NCBI RefSeq assembly: GCF_009193135.1
Contig: NZ_VUKC01000009.1
Span: 1-64,000 of the forward strand
DNA: 64,000 nucleotides
Origin: Georgenia satyanarayanai
Lineage (GTDB): Bacteria; Actinomycetota; Actinomycetes; Actinomycetales; Actinomycetaceae
Reading direction: 5' to 3'
Both the position numbers and the translations under genes were made by a program. Below are positions 22,637 through 30,883 of this stretch, one piece after another; positions within the stretch are counted from its first letter, which is position 1; each line of letters opens with the position of its first letter. The notes under the pieces were generated by a model, which saw only the letters and a list, made by a program, of their open reading frames with translations, ran no database searches and had not been told where the DNA came from.

Positions 22637-22706
22637 GCCCGCTCGGGCGGCGCGCGCGTCAGCGCAGGACCCGAACGGGCCCACTAAATCGATGATCGCC
22701 GCGCAT
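22637..22706 (-). promoter_or_regulatory. possible pheST leader: short ORF plus hairpin
   Basis: Upstream of pheS on the minus strand a 15-codon frame (22706-22659, MRGDHRFSGPVRVLR) follows GGAAGG by 9 nt. Its end overlaps an 11-bp stem with one G-U pair (22680-22670 with 22647-22637) around a 22-nt loop. The layout resembles attenuation, but the peptide has only one Phe and no run of them. Regulation is speculative. Confidence 0.25.
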
Positions 22707-22748
22707 GGCGCCCATCCTTCCACACCTCTCCCGCCCTCCCCCGACCGG

Positions 22749-23384
22749 CTACCGGCCGAGCGGCAGCGTGGCCAGGACCTCGTGCTGCGGCCCACCACCG
22801 CGGCCGGCACCGAGGTGCGACTGGACGAGCTCGATCTCCTCCGCCAGCCACTCCGGCCCCCGGTAGACGGAGAGGGCGTGGGCGAGGGCCGGCAGGTCCA
22901 CCGCCGGAGCCCGGAGCTTCTCACCCCGCCGAGACCGTCGCCGGCGGTCCGCCTCCTCCCGGTGCTGGCGAGCACTCACCCGGGCGACGGTCACGTGCGC
23001 GCGGTTGCGGTCGCGCGGCTCGAGGTGGGACACGCCCTCGGCAGCCGCCGCGCACGCGGCCATGAGGCGGACGAGCGCACCGTCGTCGTCGAGGGCACGC
23101 ACACCGATCCACAGGGTGGAACGCGAGAAGACACCCGCACCGGCGAGCTGGAGCCGGAGCGGGTCGTGCGTGAGCCCGACGCCGGTCAGCGCGCCCACGA
23201 GATCGTCGAGCGCGCCGTCGGGCACCTCACCGTAGAAGGCAAGCGTCACGTGCCGCTGCGTGGAGGGGACCCACCGCAACGGCGGCGGACCGGCGCCCAC
23301 CGGGACCGGGGCGACGCCGTCGAGAGCGTGCTCCACATGCTCGAGGACGGCCGGCGGCGGCCGGAGACACGTGAACAGTCGCAT
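22749..23384 (-). CDS. thpR: RNA 2',3'-cyclic phosphodiesterase (2'-5' RNA ligase family)
   Basis: A 211-residue member of the 2H phosphoesterase superfamily. The two HxT/S motifs that define the active site are HVTLAF and HVTVAR, separated by about 90 residues. The start MRLFTCLRPP is typical (family starts M-R-x-F), preceded by GGCAGGA; upstream in-frame sequence is not conserved. The cellular RNA target is not known for most bacterial members. Confidence 0.88.
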   Translation of the reverse strand: MRLFTCLRPPPAVLEHVEHALDGVAPVPVGAGPPPLRWVPSTQRHVTLAFYGEVPDGALDDLVGALTGVGLTHDPLRLQLAGAGVFSRSTLWIGVRALDDDGALVRLMAACAAAAEGVSHLEPRDRNRAHVTVARVSARQHREEADRRRRSRRGEKLRAPAVDLPALAHALSVYRGPEWLAEEIELVQSHLGAGRGGGPQHEVLATLPLGR

Positions 23385-23559
23385 CACTCGATCCTGCCAC
23401 CGCCACCCTGGGGTCTTGCCGAGGATCCCCGGCGCGATGGATAGTCGGGTGAGGCCTGGGGCCGTCGCGCGCACGCCGCGCCTGGTCGTCTGCCGTCGTC
23501 GGAGCAGCGTGAGGACCGGTCGCGCAGTCGCGGTCCTCGGGACACGGGAGGAGCGAGCC

Positions 23560-24006
23560 ATGCCGAACCACACCGGGCGTCGGCCTCGGCTCCGGTCCGC
23601 GCTGCGATGGTTGCGGAGGAGACCGGCAGACGTCATCGACATCTTCGTCTACGTCGTCGTCCTCAACCTGGCCGTCGAGTACCTCCCCACCGTCCTCAGC
23701 GAGACCTTCACCCTGTCGCTGCTGACTGCGGTGCTCCTCAAGGTGGTGCTGGAGGCCGTGCTCGTCCTCAAGGGCGAGGTCCTCGCCCGGTTCCGCTCGG
23801 CCCGCACCCGGCGGGCCAAGGCCGCGGGTGCCGTCATGCTGTGGGTCGTGGCGGCCGGCAGCAAGCTGCTCGTGCTGGCGCTGATCGACCTCGTCTTCGG
23901 CGACGCGGTCAGCCTCGGTGGCTTCGTGCCCGTGACGCTGCTCGTGCTCGGACTGCTCCTGTCCAGCGCGACCGTGCGCAGGCTGCTCGTCGAGCCGCCC
24001 GACTGA
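23560..24006 (+). CDS. small three-helix membrane protein
   Basis: A 148-residue protein I do not recognise. After a basic N terminus (RRPRLRSALRWLRRRPAD) it has hydrophobic segments at about 28-47, 53-68 and two near the C terminus (MLWVVAAGSKLLVLALIDLV and VPVTLLVLGLLLSS). GGGAGGAG precedes the ATG. It is convergent with the TrmH-like gene; the 175 nt between them holds nothing I can identify. Confidence 0.65.
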   Translation: MPNHTGRRPRLRSALRWLRRRPADVIDIFVYVVVLNLAVEYLPTVLSETFTLSLLTAVLLKVVLEAVLVLKGEVLARFRSARTRRAKAAGAVMLWVVAAGSKLLVLALIDLVFGDAVSLGGFVPVTLLVLGLLLSSATVRRLLVEPPD

Positions 24007-24181
24007 GCGCTCAGCCCACGATCTGTCGCGGCACCCGGCGCATGGCTGAGCGGTCGGTCCGCGGCGCTGAGACGCCGAGGCAGGCGCAGGTCGCCCACGT
24101 CAGCGAGGTCGCGGGCAGGAGGACGCCGGCGGACCACATCGCGCAGGCGCGGGCACCGCGACTCCGGCACGGACCAGGGCG

Positions 24182-25072
24182 TCAGATGCGGCGCTGCGCG
24201 CGGGCGGAGGCGTAGAGGCAGAGGGTCGCGGCCGTGGCGACGTTGAGCGACTCGGCCAGACCGTGGATCGGCACCCCGACGACGGCGTCGGCGAGCTCTC
24301 GTTCCTCGGGTCGCAGTCCGTGGGCCTCGTTGCCGAAGAGCCACGCCGTCGGCCGGCGCAGGTCGGGTCCGTCGACAAGTCGGCTGTCGGCGGGAAGTCG
24401 GCTCTCGGCGGGAAGTCGGCTGTCGGCGGGAAGGGGGGCGAGGAGGGCCTCGTCGGCGAGGGTGTCGAGGTCCCACTCGCCGTCGGCGGCGGCGGCGAGC
24501 ACCTGGACGCCACCGGACCGCAGCGACGTGACCGTGTCCGCGAGGTCCTCGACCGGCACGACCGGCAGGTGGAACAGGGACCCCGCGGTCGAGCGCACGA
24601 CCTTGGGGTTGGTGGGTTCCACGCTGCCGGGCCCCAGGACGACGGCGTCCGCACCTGCCGCGTCGGCGGCGCGCACGATCGTGCCGAGGTTGCCGGGGTC
24701 GGCCGCCCACGGCAGGACCGCCACGAGGTGCATCCCGCCGGTGGGTAGGCGGGCCGGCTCGGCACGGACGACGGCGAGCACGCCCTGGGCGTCCCCGCTC
24801 ATCGCGCTCAGCACCTCGGCGGTGGCGAGGTGGATGTGGGCCACCGCCCCGCGGGCGGCGGCGAGGATCTCCGGGTACCGCTCGGCGGCGTCCACGGTGA
24901 GGTACAGGTCGCGCACGCGCTCGGGGGCGTGACGGACGGCCTCCCGCACGCCCTGCGGGCCCTCGACGAGGAGCTGGCCGTGGCGCAGACGCGCCGAACG
25001 CCCGGACAGCCGCTTGACCATCCGCACCCGATCGGATCGGGGGTTGGTCAGCAGGTCCGGGCGTTCGGTCAT
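24182..25072 (-). CDS. SpoU/TrmH-family RNA 2'-O-methyltransferase with repeat insert
   Basis: SAM-dependent 2'-O-ribose methyltransferase of the SPOUT fold, acting on rRNA or tRNA; 296 residues. The N-terminal substrate-binding domain is followed by knot motifs ADPGNLGTIVRAADAAGAD, WLFGNEAHGL and IHGLAESLNVATAATLCLY. Three tandem hexapeptides (PADSRL, PAESRL, PADSRL) interrupt the variable loop just before WLFGNEAHG and are encoded by 18-bp repeats shared with intergenic sites in the window. It begins 6 nt after rplT, the usual infC-rpmI-rplT-trmH order. The target nucleotide is unknown. Confidence 0.92.
   Translation of the reverse strand: MTERPDLLTNPRSDRVRMVKRLSGRSARLRHGQLLVEGPQGVREAVRHAPERVRDLYLTVDAAERYPEILAAARGAVAHIHLATAEVLSAMSGDAQGVLAVVRAEPARLPTGGMHLVAVLPWAADPGNLGTIVRAADAAGADAVVLGPGSVEPTNPKVVRSTAGSLFHLPVVPVEDLADTVTSLRSGGVQVLAAAADGEWDLDTLADEALLAPLPADSRLPAESRLPADSRLVDGPDLRRPTAWLFGNEAHGLRPEERELADAVVGVPIHGLAESLNVATAATLCLYASARAQRRI
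24377..24430 (-). repeat. three 18-bp repeats inside the TrmH-like gene
   Basis: Three direct units at 24377-24394, 24395-24412 and 24413-24430, plus-strand form AAGTCGGCTGTCGGCGGG; the middle unit has CTC for CTG-T. Because each unit is six codons, the gene stays in frame. The same unit occurs in the array at 56411-56634. Confidence 0.9.
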
Positions 25073-25078
25073 CGAACG

Positions 25079-25459
25079 TCAGGCGGCAGGCGCGTTGACG
25101 TCCTCGGGCAGGTTGGCCTTGGCCACCTCGACGAGCTGGGCGAAGGCCGCTGCGTCGTTGACCGCGAGCTCGGCGAGCATGCGACGGTCCACCTCGACAC
25201 CCGCGGCCTTGAGGCCCTGGATGAAGCGGTTGTAGGTCATGCCCTCGGCGCGGACCGCAGCGTTGATGCGCTGGATCCACAGCCGGCGGAAGTCACCCTT
25301 GCGGGCCTTCCGGTCGCGGTAGTTGTAGGTCAGGGAGTGGGTGACCTGCTCCTTGGCCTTGCGGTACAGACGCGAGCGCTGGCCGCGGTAGCCGCTGGCG
25401 CGCTCGAGGGTAGTCCGGCGCTTCTTGTGGGCGTTGACCGCCCGCTTGACGCGTGCCAC
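25079..25459 (-). CDS. rplT: 50S ribosomal protein L20
   Basis: A 126-residue L20, needed for early 50S assembly. The N terminus [20 protein letters not shown] and the signature [19 protein letters not shown] are diagnostic. It follows rpmI by 24 nt. In other bacteria L20 represses its own operon; the structured infC leader upstream is a candidate site for that, but I see no direct proof. Confidence 0.98.
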   Translation of the reverse strand: MARVKRAVNAHKKRRTTLERASGYRGQRSRLYRKAKEQVTHSLTYNYRDRKARKGDFRRLWIQRINAAVRAEGMTYNRFIQGLKAAGVEVDRRMLAELAVNDAAAFAQLVEVAKANLPEDVNAPAA

Positions 25460-25483
25460 GTCGTTCTCCTTAGGTAGGGCGGC

Positions 25484-25678
25484 TTACTTGCCGAGCAGCT
25501 TCTTGATCTTGGGGGCGTCAGCCGGCGAGACCGCCTTGTCCATGGCCAGACGGCGGGTGCGCTTGGACGGCTTGCCCTCGAAGAGGTGCCGGCGGTTCGC
25601 CTGCTCGCGCATCAGCTTGCCGCTACCGGTGGTGCGGAAACGCTTCTTGGCACCGGAGTGCGTCTTGTTCTTCGGCAT
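25484..25678 (-). CDS. rpmI: 50S ribosomal protein L35
   Basis: A 64-residue L35 starting [14 protein letters not shown] and ending KKLLGK, with GAGGAAG just upstream. An upstream extension of the open frame lacks conservation and is rejected. It lies 81 nt after infC in the classic infC-rpmI-rplT order. Confidence 0.98.
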   Translation of the reverse strand: MPKNKTHSGAKKRFRTTGSGKLMREQANRRHLFEGKPSKRTRRLAMDKAVSPADAPKIKKLLGK

Positions 25679-25759
25679 CGTCTTCCTCATTCGGGTCGTG
25701 CGCGGGCGCACGACCGTGTCTGCCGGCTGGCGCCGGTTCCTGGCGTCGCGTAGCGGCTG

Positions 25760-26383
25760 CTACGCCTCCTGCTGGGCCTCGTCGGCGCCCTGGGGGGCCT
25801 CCGCCGTGGCCTCGGCGGCCTGGTCGGCTGCCTTCTTGTCGCGGGCGCGGCGCTGCTCGCTCCTGCCACCCTGCTTCTTCTTGTGCGGGCCGATGACCAT
25901 CGTCATGTTGCGCCCGTCAAGTCGGGGCGAGCTCTCGATGGAGCCGAGGTCGCTGACGTCCTCGGCGAGACGCTGCAGCAGCCGCATCCCCATCTCCGGG
26001 CGGGACTGCTCGCGGCCGCGGAACATGATCATGACCTTGACCTTGTCGCCGCCCTCGAGGAACCGCACGACGTGACCCTTCTTGGTCGCGTAGTCGTGCG
26101 GGTCGATCTTGAGGCGGAACCGGATCTCCTTGAGCGCGGTGTTGACCTGGTTGCGACGGGCGTCGCGCGCCTTCTGGGCCGACTCGTACTTGAACTTGCC
26201 GTAGTCCATGAGCTTGGCCACGGGCGGGCGCGCATCGGGTGCGACCTCCACGAGGTCGAGATCGGCCTCCTGGGCCAGACGCAGGGCGTCCTCCACACGG
26301 ACAACGCCCACCTGCTCGCCGCCGGGTCCGACAAGTCGGACCTCCGGCACACGGATGCGGTCGTTGATACGGGGCTCGCTGAT
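25760..26383 (-). CDS. infC: translation initiation factor IF-3
   Basis: Binds the 30S subunit and proofreads start codons. The 207 residues include the N domain ([20 protein letters not shown]), linker lysines [17 protein letters not shown] and the C domain ([20 protein letters not shown]); a Lys/Arg then Ala/Glu-rich tail of about 35 residues follows, as in actinobacteria. The start is an AUC codon (26383-26381), 8 nt after a full AGGAGG, which gives the conserved start and permits IF-3 self-regulation. A longer ORF from 26479 would run through the leader hairpin and is rejected. Confidence 0.95.
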   Translation of the reverse strand: MSEPRINDRIRVPEVRLVGPGGEQVGVVRVEDALRLAQEADLDLVEVAPDARPPVAKLMDYGKFKYESAQKARDARRNQVNTALKEIRFRLKIDPHDYATKKGHVVRFLEGGDKVKVMIMFRGREQSRPEMGMRLLQRLAEDVSDLGSIESSPRLDGRNMTMVIGPHKKKQGGRSEQRRARDKKAADQAAEATAEAPQGADEAQQEA

Positions 26384-26422
26384 GTGCTGCTCCTCCTGCT
26401 CGTCGCTGTCTGCGCACGAAGA

Positions 26423-26513
26423 AGGCCTCCGTCCACAGGTGCGCACGGAGGCCTCACAGGGGTCGCTGCACGGTGTCACCCGTGCCGAGGGTCATCCCCT
26501 CAGCGACCTGTGA
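26423..26513 (-). promoter_or_regulatory. structured infC leader with terminator-like hairpin
   Basis: In the minus-strand transcript a closing stem (26513-26501 with 26468-26454) encloses two hairpins, GAGGG/CCCTC and GCACGG/CCGTGC, giving a three-way junction. Immediately after it AGGCCTCCGT (26454-26445) pairs perfectly with ACGGAGGCCT (26432-26423) around a 12-nt loop, followed by TCTTCGT. The order suggests attenuation of infC-rpmI-rplT. Structures are visible in sequence; the control mechanism is inference. Confidence 0.6.
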
Positions 26514-26618
26514 CCCGGACTCTGTCGCTCTTGCGAGACTGTCGAGACAAGGTGGGAGAATCTCCGCTTGCACACCGGAACTCTCGTCCCGGTCGGTCAG
26601 TCTGAGAGACTAGCACGT

Positions 26619-27302
26619 ATGAGCAGCCGGACGCACAGGGACCAGGGCCCCGAGACCGCCCCGGTCCCCAGCGTACCCGCGGAGTTCCCGGTCGCTGCGG
26701 ACCGGCAGGAGCGGGACCGTGCTGGACATCACCGCCCTCGGCGGTGGGTCGTCGTCGTCCTGGCCGTGGCGCTCGTCCTCTCCCTCGCCGCCGCCGGCTA
26801 CCTCCTCGCTCTCGCGCGCGCCTGGGAGGACCGGGCCGGGGCCCTGGAGAGCACCTCCCGGGAGCTCGGCGGGGAGCTCGGGCAGGTGCGCGCGGACCTC
26901 GAGGAGTCCCGCAGCACGCTCGCCCAGGTCGAGAGCCAGCTCGAGGTCGCACAGGACCAGATCCACGAGCTCGCCGACGCCGTCGCGCAGACCGGTGACG
27001 ACCGCGAGGTCCAGCGGCAGGTGGCCGAGTACCAGCGCCAGCTCTCGGCGAACGCCACCGCCGTGGCAGGGGCGATGGACGAGTGCATCGCCGGCCAGGA
27101 GGACCTCATCACCTACCTTGAGGAGGCGGCCCGGCCCGCGCCGTCGCCCTCGCCGTCGGAGACCGACGACGACGACACCGCCGAGGACGCCGAGCCGACC
27201 GAGCCGGAGGTGGACGTCGCCGCGCTGCGTACGCAGGTGTCCGGCCTGTGCGCGCGCGCCGAGGAGGCCCACACGAGCCTGCAGGAGATGGTCGACCAGT
27301 GA
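26619..27302 (+). CDS. membrane-anchored coiled-coil protein
   Basis: A 227-residue protein of unknown function. A Pro-rich cytosolic N terminus is followed by one membrane helix (WVVVVLAVALVLSLAAAGYLLAL, about 44-66), a predicted extracytoplasmic coiled coil (about 70-140) with heptad-like Glu/Leu/Gln, an acidic Asp/Thr/Glu-rich linker, and a C-terminal helix with one cysteine. The stop overlaps the start of the protease gene as GTGA, so the two may act together at the membrane. No ribosome binding site precedes the ATG; GAGACT lies 7 nt upstream, so the message may be leaderless. Confidence 0.7.
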   Translation: MSSRTHRDQGPETAPVPSVPAEFPVAADRQERDRAGHHRPRRWVVVVLAVALVLSLAAAGYLLALARAWEDRAGALESTSRELGGELGQVRADLEESRSTLAQVESQLEVAQDQIHELADAVAQTGDDREVQRQVAEYQRQLSANATAVAGAMDECIAGQEDLITYLEEAARPAPSPSPSETDDDDTAEDAEPTEPEVDVAALRTQVSGLCARAEEAHTSLQEMVDQ

Positions 27303-28036
27303 GCACCGCCCGCCGCGTCGCCCTGGGCGTCGCCACGCTCGCGGTCCTCGCGGGCTGCGGTGTCGTCCCCGCGATGCCCGGCGACCTGCCCGACGACTTC
27401 GTGCCCGACGTCGAGGCGCCCCAGCTCGCCGACCCGGGCGCCCTGTCCCCCGACGGTGTCGACGCCGCCGAGCGGATGGCGGTCCGGATCCGCAACGTCG
27501 GCTGCGGGCAGCTGACCACCGGCTCGGGCTTCGCCCTCGACGAGCGCACCGTCATCACCAACCGGCACGTCGTCGACGACGCCGACCGCCTCCAGGTGAC
27601 CACCTACGACGGCCGGGAGATCGACGCGGTCTCCGCCGGCGTGACGGACGTCGCCGACCTCGCCCTCCTGCGGACCGCCGAACCCCTGACCACCGTCCCG
27701 GGCCTCGCCCCGGTCGACGCCGCCGTCGGTGACGAGATCACCGTCGTCGGCTACCCGCGCGGGGGGCAGCTCACGACGGCGGCCGGCTCGGTGCTCGGGT
27801 ACGAGCTCGACACCCTCGGCTCGGACCTCGGCATGGTCGGCCGCTCCAACGCGCAGGTGGACCACGGGTCCTCCGGGAGCGCGGTCCTCGGCAGCGACGG
27901 GCAGGTCGTCGGGGTCGTGTACGCGATGGACGTGTGGGGCAACAGCTACATGGTGCCGGTGAGCACGCTCCACGACCTCCTCGCCGAGGAGGCCTTCGAG
28001 CCGATCACCTCGTGCCGGGACGCCGCGGGGAACTGA
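27299..28036 (+). CDS. trypsin-like serine protease lipoprotein
   Basis: A 245-residue predicted lipoprotein with signal peptide and lipobox VLAGC (lipidated C20). The trypsin/HtrA-like fold shows the full triad: H90 (ITNRHVV), D120 (DVADLALL) and S192 (HGSSGSAVL). There is no PDZ domain. It could process or bind surface proteins; a partner role with the coiled-coil membrane protein is suggested by their GTGA overlap. Family resemblance is to the mycobacterial serine proteases of the cell envelope, but the substrate is unknown. Confidence 0.85.
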   Translation: MSTARRVALGVATLAVLAGCGVVPAMPGDLPDDFVPDVEAPQLADPGALSPDGVDAAERMAVRIRNVGCGQLTTGSGFALDERTVITNRHVVDDADRLQVTTYDGREIDAVSAGVTDVADLALLRTAEPLTTVPGLAPVDAAVGDEITVVGYPRGGQLTTAAGSVLGYELDTLGSDLGMVGRSNAQVDHGSSGSAVLGSDGQVVGVVYAMDVWGNSYMVPVSTLHDLLAEEAFEPITSCRDAAGN

Positions 28037-28052
28037 CCGCTCGCCCGACGAC

Positions 28053-28106
28053 GACAACCCGGCTGTCGACGACAACTCGGCTGTCGACGACAACTCGGCT
28101 GTCGGC
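28053..28106 (+). repeat. three 18-bp repeats between convergent genes
   Basis: Units at 28053-28070, 28071-28088 and 28089-28106, form GACAACTCGGCTGTCGAC, related to the units in the TrmH-like gene and next to ftsZ. Each unit can fold as a small hairpin (CGACA/TGTCG). They sit between the 3' ends of the protease and SseB-like genes, where a terminator would be expected. Confidence 0.85.
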
Positions 28107-28117
28107 GCGAGGGTGGG

Positions 28118-28918
28118 TCAGCCGGCGACGGCCATGGGGTAGAGCTCGAGGGAGTCCACCCGGTCGGTGAAGACGGGGTCGGCGCTCAGCGCCTCCTGGG
28201 CGCGCGTGACGGCGTCCATCATCTGCTCCCGGCTCAGGCCGGGCGCCAGGGCGAGGAGGGCACGCAGCTCGCTGCGCTCCCCCCGCTCGAGGCGGACGGC
28301 GGTGAGCTCGGTGATCCCGCGCAGCGCGTCGACGGCCACCTGGGTGAGCTCGGGGTCCTGCCAGGAGGGCAGCCACGGCTCGTTGTGGACGATCGACCAG
28401 ACGGCCGGGCGGCCGAGGAGCACCGTCACCGGGCCGGCGGCGTCCAGGACGAGCATCGAGTCGGCGTCGGACACGGCCGCGAGGGCGGCGCGCACCCCCT
28501 CGACCGGCACGGGCCGAGCGGTGGCGTCCCAGGCCTGCATCGCCTGGACCGAGCTGAAGACGGGCAGCGCGGCCCGGCCGTCGGGCGTGCGGACGGAGAC
28601 CATGGCGGCCGAGGCGCACGCGTCGGTCTGCGGGTCCCCCGAGCCGTGCTTCGTGTGCCCGGCCACCGAGCCGTCCTCCTCGAGCCCGGGGTGGGCGTGG
28701 GCGACGACGGGCACGATGACGCGTGCCGTGCGCAGGACGTCGGCGACACCGACGAGCCGCTCGGCCTCGTCCGCCAGCCCGAGAGCCGCGACGAGCTCCG
28801 CGGGCGCGGTGCCGTCGTCACCGGAGAAGGGGTTCGCCTTGAGGGTGCGACCGGCCCACGGCTGGCCCGCGGAGTCCGCGTCGCCGCCGGGCATCATCGC
28901 GGGGGGCAGCGGGCTCAC
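28118..28918 (-). CDS. SseB-family protein
   Basis: A 266-residue protein with an N-terminal SseB-like domain ([37 protein letters not shown]) and a C-terminal enhanced-serine-sensitivity-type domain ([26 protein letters not shown]). SseB proteins have no firmly known enzymatic role. The GTG start forms a GTGA overlap with priA; an SseB-like gene after hisA/priA is a recurring arrangement in actinobacteria. It ends the his transcript. Confidence 0.8.
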   Translation of the reverse strand: MSPLPPAMMPGGDADSAGQPWAGRTLKANPFSGDDGTAPAELVAALGLADEAERLVGVADVLRTARVIVPVVAHAHPGLEEDGSVAGHTKHGSGDPQTDACASAAMVSVRTPDGRAALPVFSSVQAMQAWDATARPVPVEGVRAALAAVSDADSMLVLDAAGPVTVLLGRPAVWSIVHNEPWLPSWQDPELTQVAVDALRGITELTAVRLERGERSELRALLALAPGLSREQMMDAVTRAQEALSADPVFTDRVDSLELYPMAVAG

Positions 28919-29646
28919 GGGCGCCCCGCGACGTCCAGCGCCTCGGGGAGGGAGAAGGCCCCGGCGTACAGGGCCTTGCCGACGATGGCGCCCTCGACGC
29001 CGACGTCGACGAGCGTGCGCAGCGCCGCGATGTCCTCGAGGGAGGAGATCCCGCCGGAGGCGACGACGGGAGCCTCGGTGCGCTCGCACACCTCGCGCAG
29101 GAGGTCGAGGTTGGGGCCGCTGAGCATGCCGTCCTTGTTGACGTCGGTGACGACGTAGCGGGCGCAGCCGTCGGCGTCCAGGCGCGCGAGCACGTCCCAC
29201 AGGTCACCGCCCTCACGGGTCCAGCCGCGTGCGGCGAGGGTCGTGCCGCGGACGTCCAGGCCAACGGCGATGCGGTCCCCGTGGCGGGCGATGACCGTGC
29301 TCGTCCACTCGGGGTTCTCCAGCGCCGCGGTGCCGAGGTTGACGCGACGGGCGCCGGTGTCCAGCGCCCGGGCCAGGCTCTCGTCGTCACGGATGCCGCC
29401 GGAGAGCTCGACGGCGACGTCGAGGTCGGAGACGAGCCCGGCGAGCAGCTCGGCGTTGGAGCCGCGACCGAAGGCGGCGTCGAGGTCGACGAGGTGGATC
29501 CACTCCGCGCCCTGCTCGGCCCAGGTGCGGGCCGCCTCCCCGGGGTCGCCGTAGGAGGTCTCGGAGCCGGCCTCGCCCTGGACGAGGCGGACGGCCTGGC
29601 CCTCGACGACGTCGACGGCGGGGAGCAGCTCAAGGCGGGGGGACAT
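28915..29646 (-). CDS. priA: phosphoribosyl isomerase PriA (HisA, probably also TrpF)
   Basis: A (beta-alpha)8 barrel of 243 residues isomerising ProFAR in histidine synthesis. The catalytic aspartates are D12 ([13 protein letters not shown]) and the one in [10 protein letters not shown]. Actinobacterial PriA enzymes usually also do the TrpF reaction of tryptophan synthesis; that is expected here by family, not shown. GGAGAA precedes the ATG. No hisF, hisG, hisE or hisI is in the window. Confidence 0.95.
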   Translation of the reverse strand: MSPRLELLPAVDVVEGQAVRLVQGEAGSETSYGDPGEAARTWAEQGAEWIHLVDLDAAFGRGSNAELLAGLVSDLDVAVELSGGIRDDESLARALDTGARRVNLGTAALENPEWTSTVIARHGDRIAVGLDVRGTTLAARGWTREGGDLWDVLARLDADGCARYVVTDVNKDGMLSGPNLDLLREVCERTEAPVVASGGISSLEDIAALRTLVDVGVEGAIVGKALYAGAFSLPEALDVAGRP

Positions 29647-29681
29647 GCACATTCTCCTCGGTCGGCGCGACGCGCGGCGCG

Positions 29682-30329
29682 TCAGCGCAGGGTGCTCAGC
29701 CAGTTGCGGAGCAGCTGGATGCCGGCCTCGCCGGACTTCTCGGGGTGGAACTGGGTGGCCGACAGCGCGCCGTTCTCGACGGCGGCGACGAACGGGGTGC
29801 CGTGCTCGGCCCACGTGACGAGGGGGCGCTCCAGCGGCGAGCCGGACTCGAAGCCGGAGGTCGGGTCCTCCTGGACGGCGTAGGAGTGGACGAAGTAGAA
29901 GCGCTGGTCCTCCAGCCCGTCGAAGAGGGTGGTGCCCTCGGGCGCCCGGACGGGCGACCAGCCCATGTGCGGGACGATCGGGGCCTCGAGCCGGTCGACG
30001 GTCCCGGGCCACTGGTCCAGGCCGGAGGCGTGCTCCCCGTGCTCCTTGCCGGCGGCGAACATCACCTGCATGCCCACGCAGATGCCCAGGACGGGGCGCC
30101 CGCCCGCGAGCCGGCGCTCAATCATGCGGGGGCCGCCGACCTCGCGCAGCTGGCGCATGACGGCGGCGAAGGCCCCGACACCGGGGACGACGAGGCCGTC
30201 GGCCTCGGCGACGACGTCGGGGTCCGAGGTGAGCTCGACGTGGGCCCCGGCCCGCTCGATCGCCCGGACGGCGGAGCGGACGTTGCCCGAGCCGTGGTCG
30301 AGGACGACGACGTTCGGCTGGCTGGTCAC
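29682..30329 (-). CDS. hisH: imidazole glycerol phosphate synthase, glutaminase subunit
   Basis: Class I glutamine amidotransferase that feeds ammonia to HisF. The 215 residues contain the nucleophile C84 in LGICVGMQ and the His-Glu pair in FHPEKSG near the C terminus. The start is GTG with no Shine-Dalgarno sequence, but TAGACT lies 6 nt upstream, the same arrangement as at hisC. Its synthase partner hisF lies elsewhere. Confidence 0.97.
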   Translation of the reverse strand: MTSQPNVVVLDHGSGNVRSAVRAIERAGAHVELTSDPDVVAEADGLVVPGVGAFAAVMRQLREVGGPRMIERRLAGGRPVLGICVGMQVMFAAGKEHGEHASGLDQWPGTVDRLEAPIVPHMGWSPVRAPEGTTLFDGLEDQRFYFVHSYAVQEDPTSGFESGSPLERPLVTWAEHGTPFVAAVENGALSATQFHPEKSGEAGIQLLRNWLSTLR

Positions 30330-30335
30330 CGCAGA

Positions 30336-30341
30336 AGTCTA
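30336..30341 (-). promoter_or_regulatory. -10-like hexamer of hisH (leaderless)
   Basis: TAGACT on the minus strand, 6 nt before the hisH GTG. The context GTAGACTTCTGCGGTG is nearly identical to that at hisC (GTAGACTGCTGCGGTG). No -35 is obvious. Confidence 0.4.
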
Positions 30342-30346
30342 CGCGC

Positions 30347-30883
30347 TCAGGGGCGGGGCTTGCGCAGGCCCTTGGCGAACATCCGGGCCGCCTTCCAGCG
30401 AGGGAGGTCACCCGAGCGCGCGTGGCCGGGGACGTCGGTCACTCGGACGCGGCCCAGGACGAGGTCCTCGACGACGTCGTCGGCACCGGCGAGGACGAGG
30501 CCCACGGCCACGTCCTCCCCGCGCTCCCCGCCGGCGTACCGGCGTGCGGTGAGCTGGCCGGACAGGCCTTGCTCGAAACCGGCGTCCTGCGCGAGAGAGG
30601 CGGTGATGAGGACGACCCCGGCCTTGGTGAGCCGGGACAGGGTGCGGGCCACCTCGTCGGCCGCGGCGGGCACCTCCTCACCGGAGGCGCCGAGCAGCTC
30701 ACCGATGTCCCAGTCGTCCGCGGGGGGCGCGTCCGGGGCGGGTTCGAGCTCGACGACCGCGACCGCACCGGAGCGGGAGGGCACGACGTGGACGTCGACG
30801 TCCTGCATGGCGCACAGGCCCGCGAGCGCCGACGCGGACGCGACGGGCGTGAGGACGACGGCGACCGCCGGGATGTCGCTCAC
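30347..30883 (-). CDS. uncharacterised protein of the his operon
   Basis: A 178-residue protein between hisB and hisH with no domain I can name. The first half is hydrophobic and beta/alpha-like ([20 protein letters not shown]), includes an acidic Pro-rich stretch ([19 protein letters not shown]), and the C terminus is basic ([15 protein letters not shown]). It lacks a signal peptide. The GTG overlaps the hisB stop as GTGA, so it is translated as part of the his set. A role in histidine synthesis or its control is possible only by position. Confidence 0.75.
   Translation of the reverse strand: MSDIPAVAVVLTPVASASALAGLCAMQDVDVHVVPSRSGAVAVVELEPAPDAPPADDWDIGELLGASGEEVPAAADEVARTLSRLTKAGVVLITASLAQDAGFEQGLSGQLTARRYAGGERGEDVAVGLVLAGADDVVEDLVLGRVRVTDVPGHARSGDLPRWKAARMFAKGLRKPRP

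Noticed and set aside
22578-22748. T-box leader before pheS
   Set aside because: No AGGGTGG-type T-box sequence or specifier stem is present.
26325-26345. Another copy of the 18-bp repeat (ACAAGTCGG)
   Set aside because: Only nine bases match and they encode conserved infC residues.
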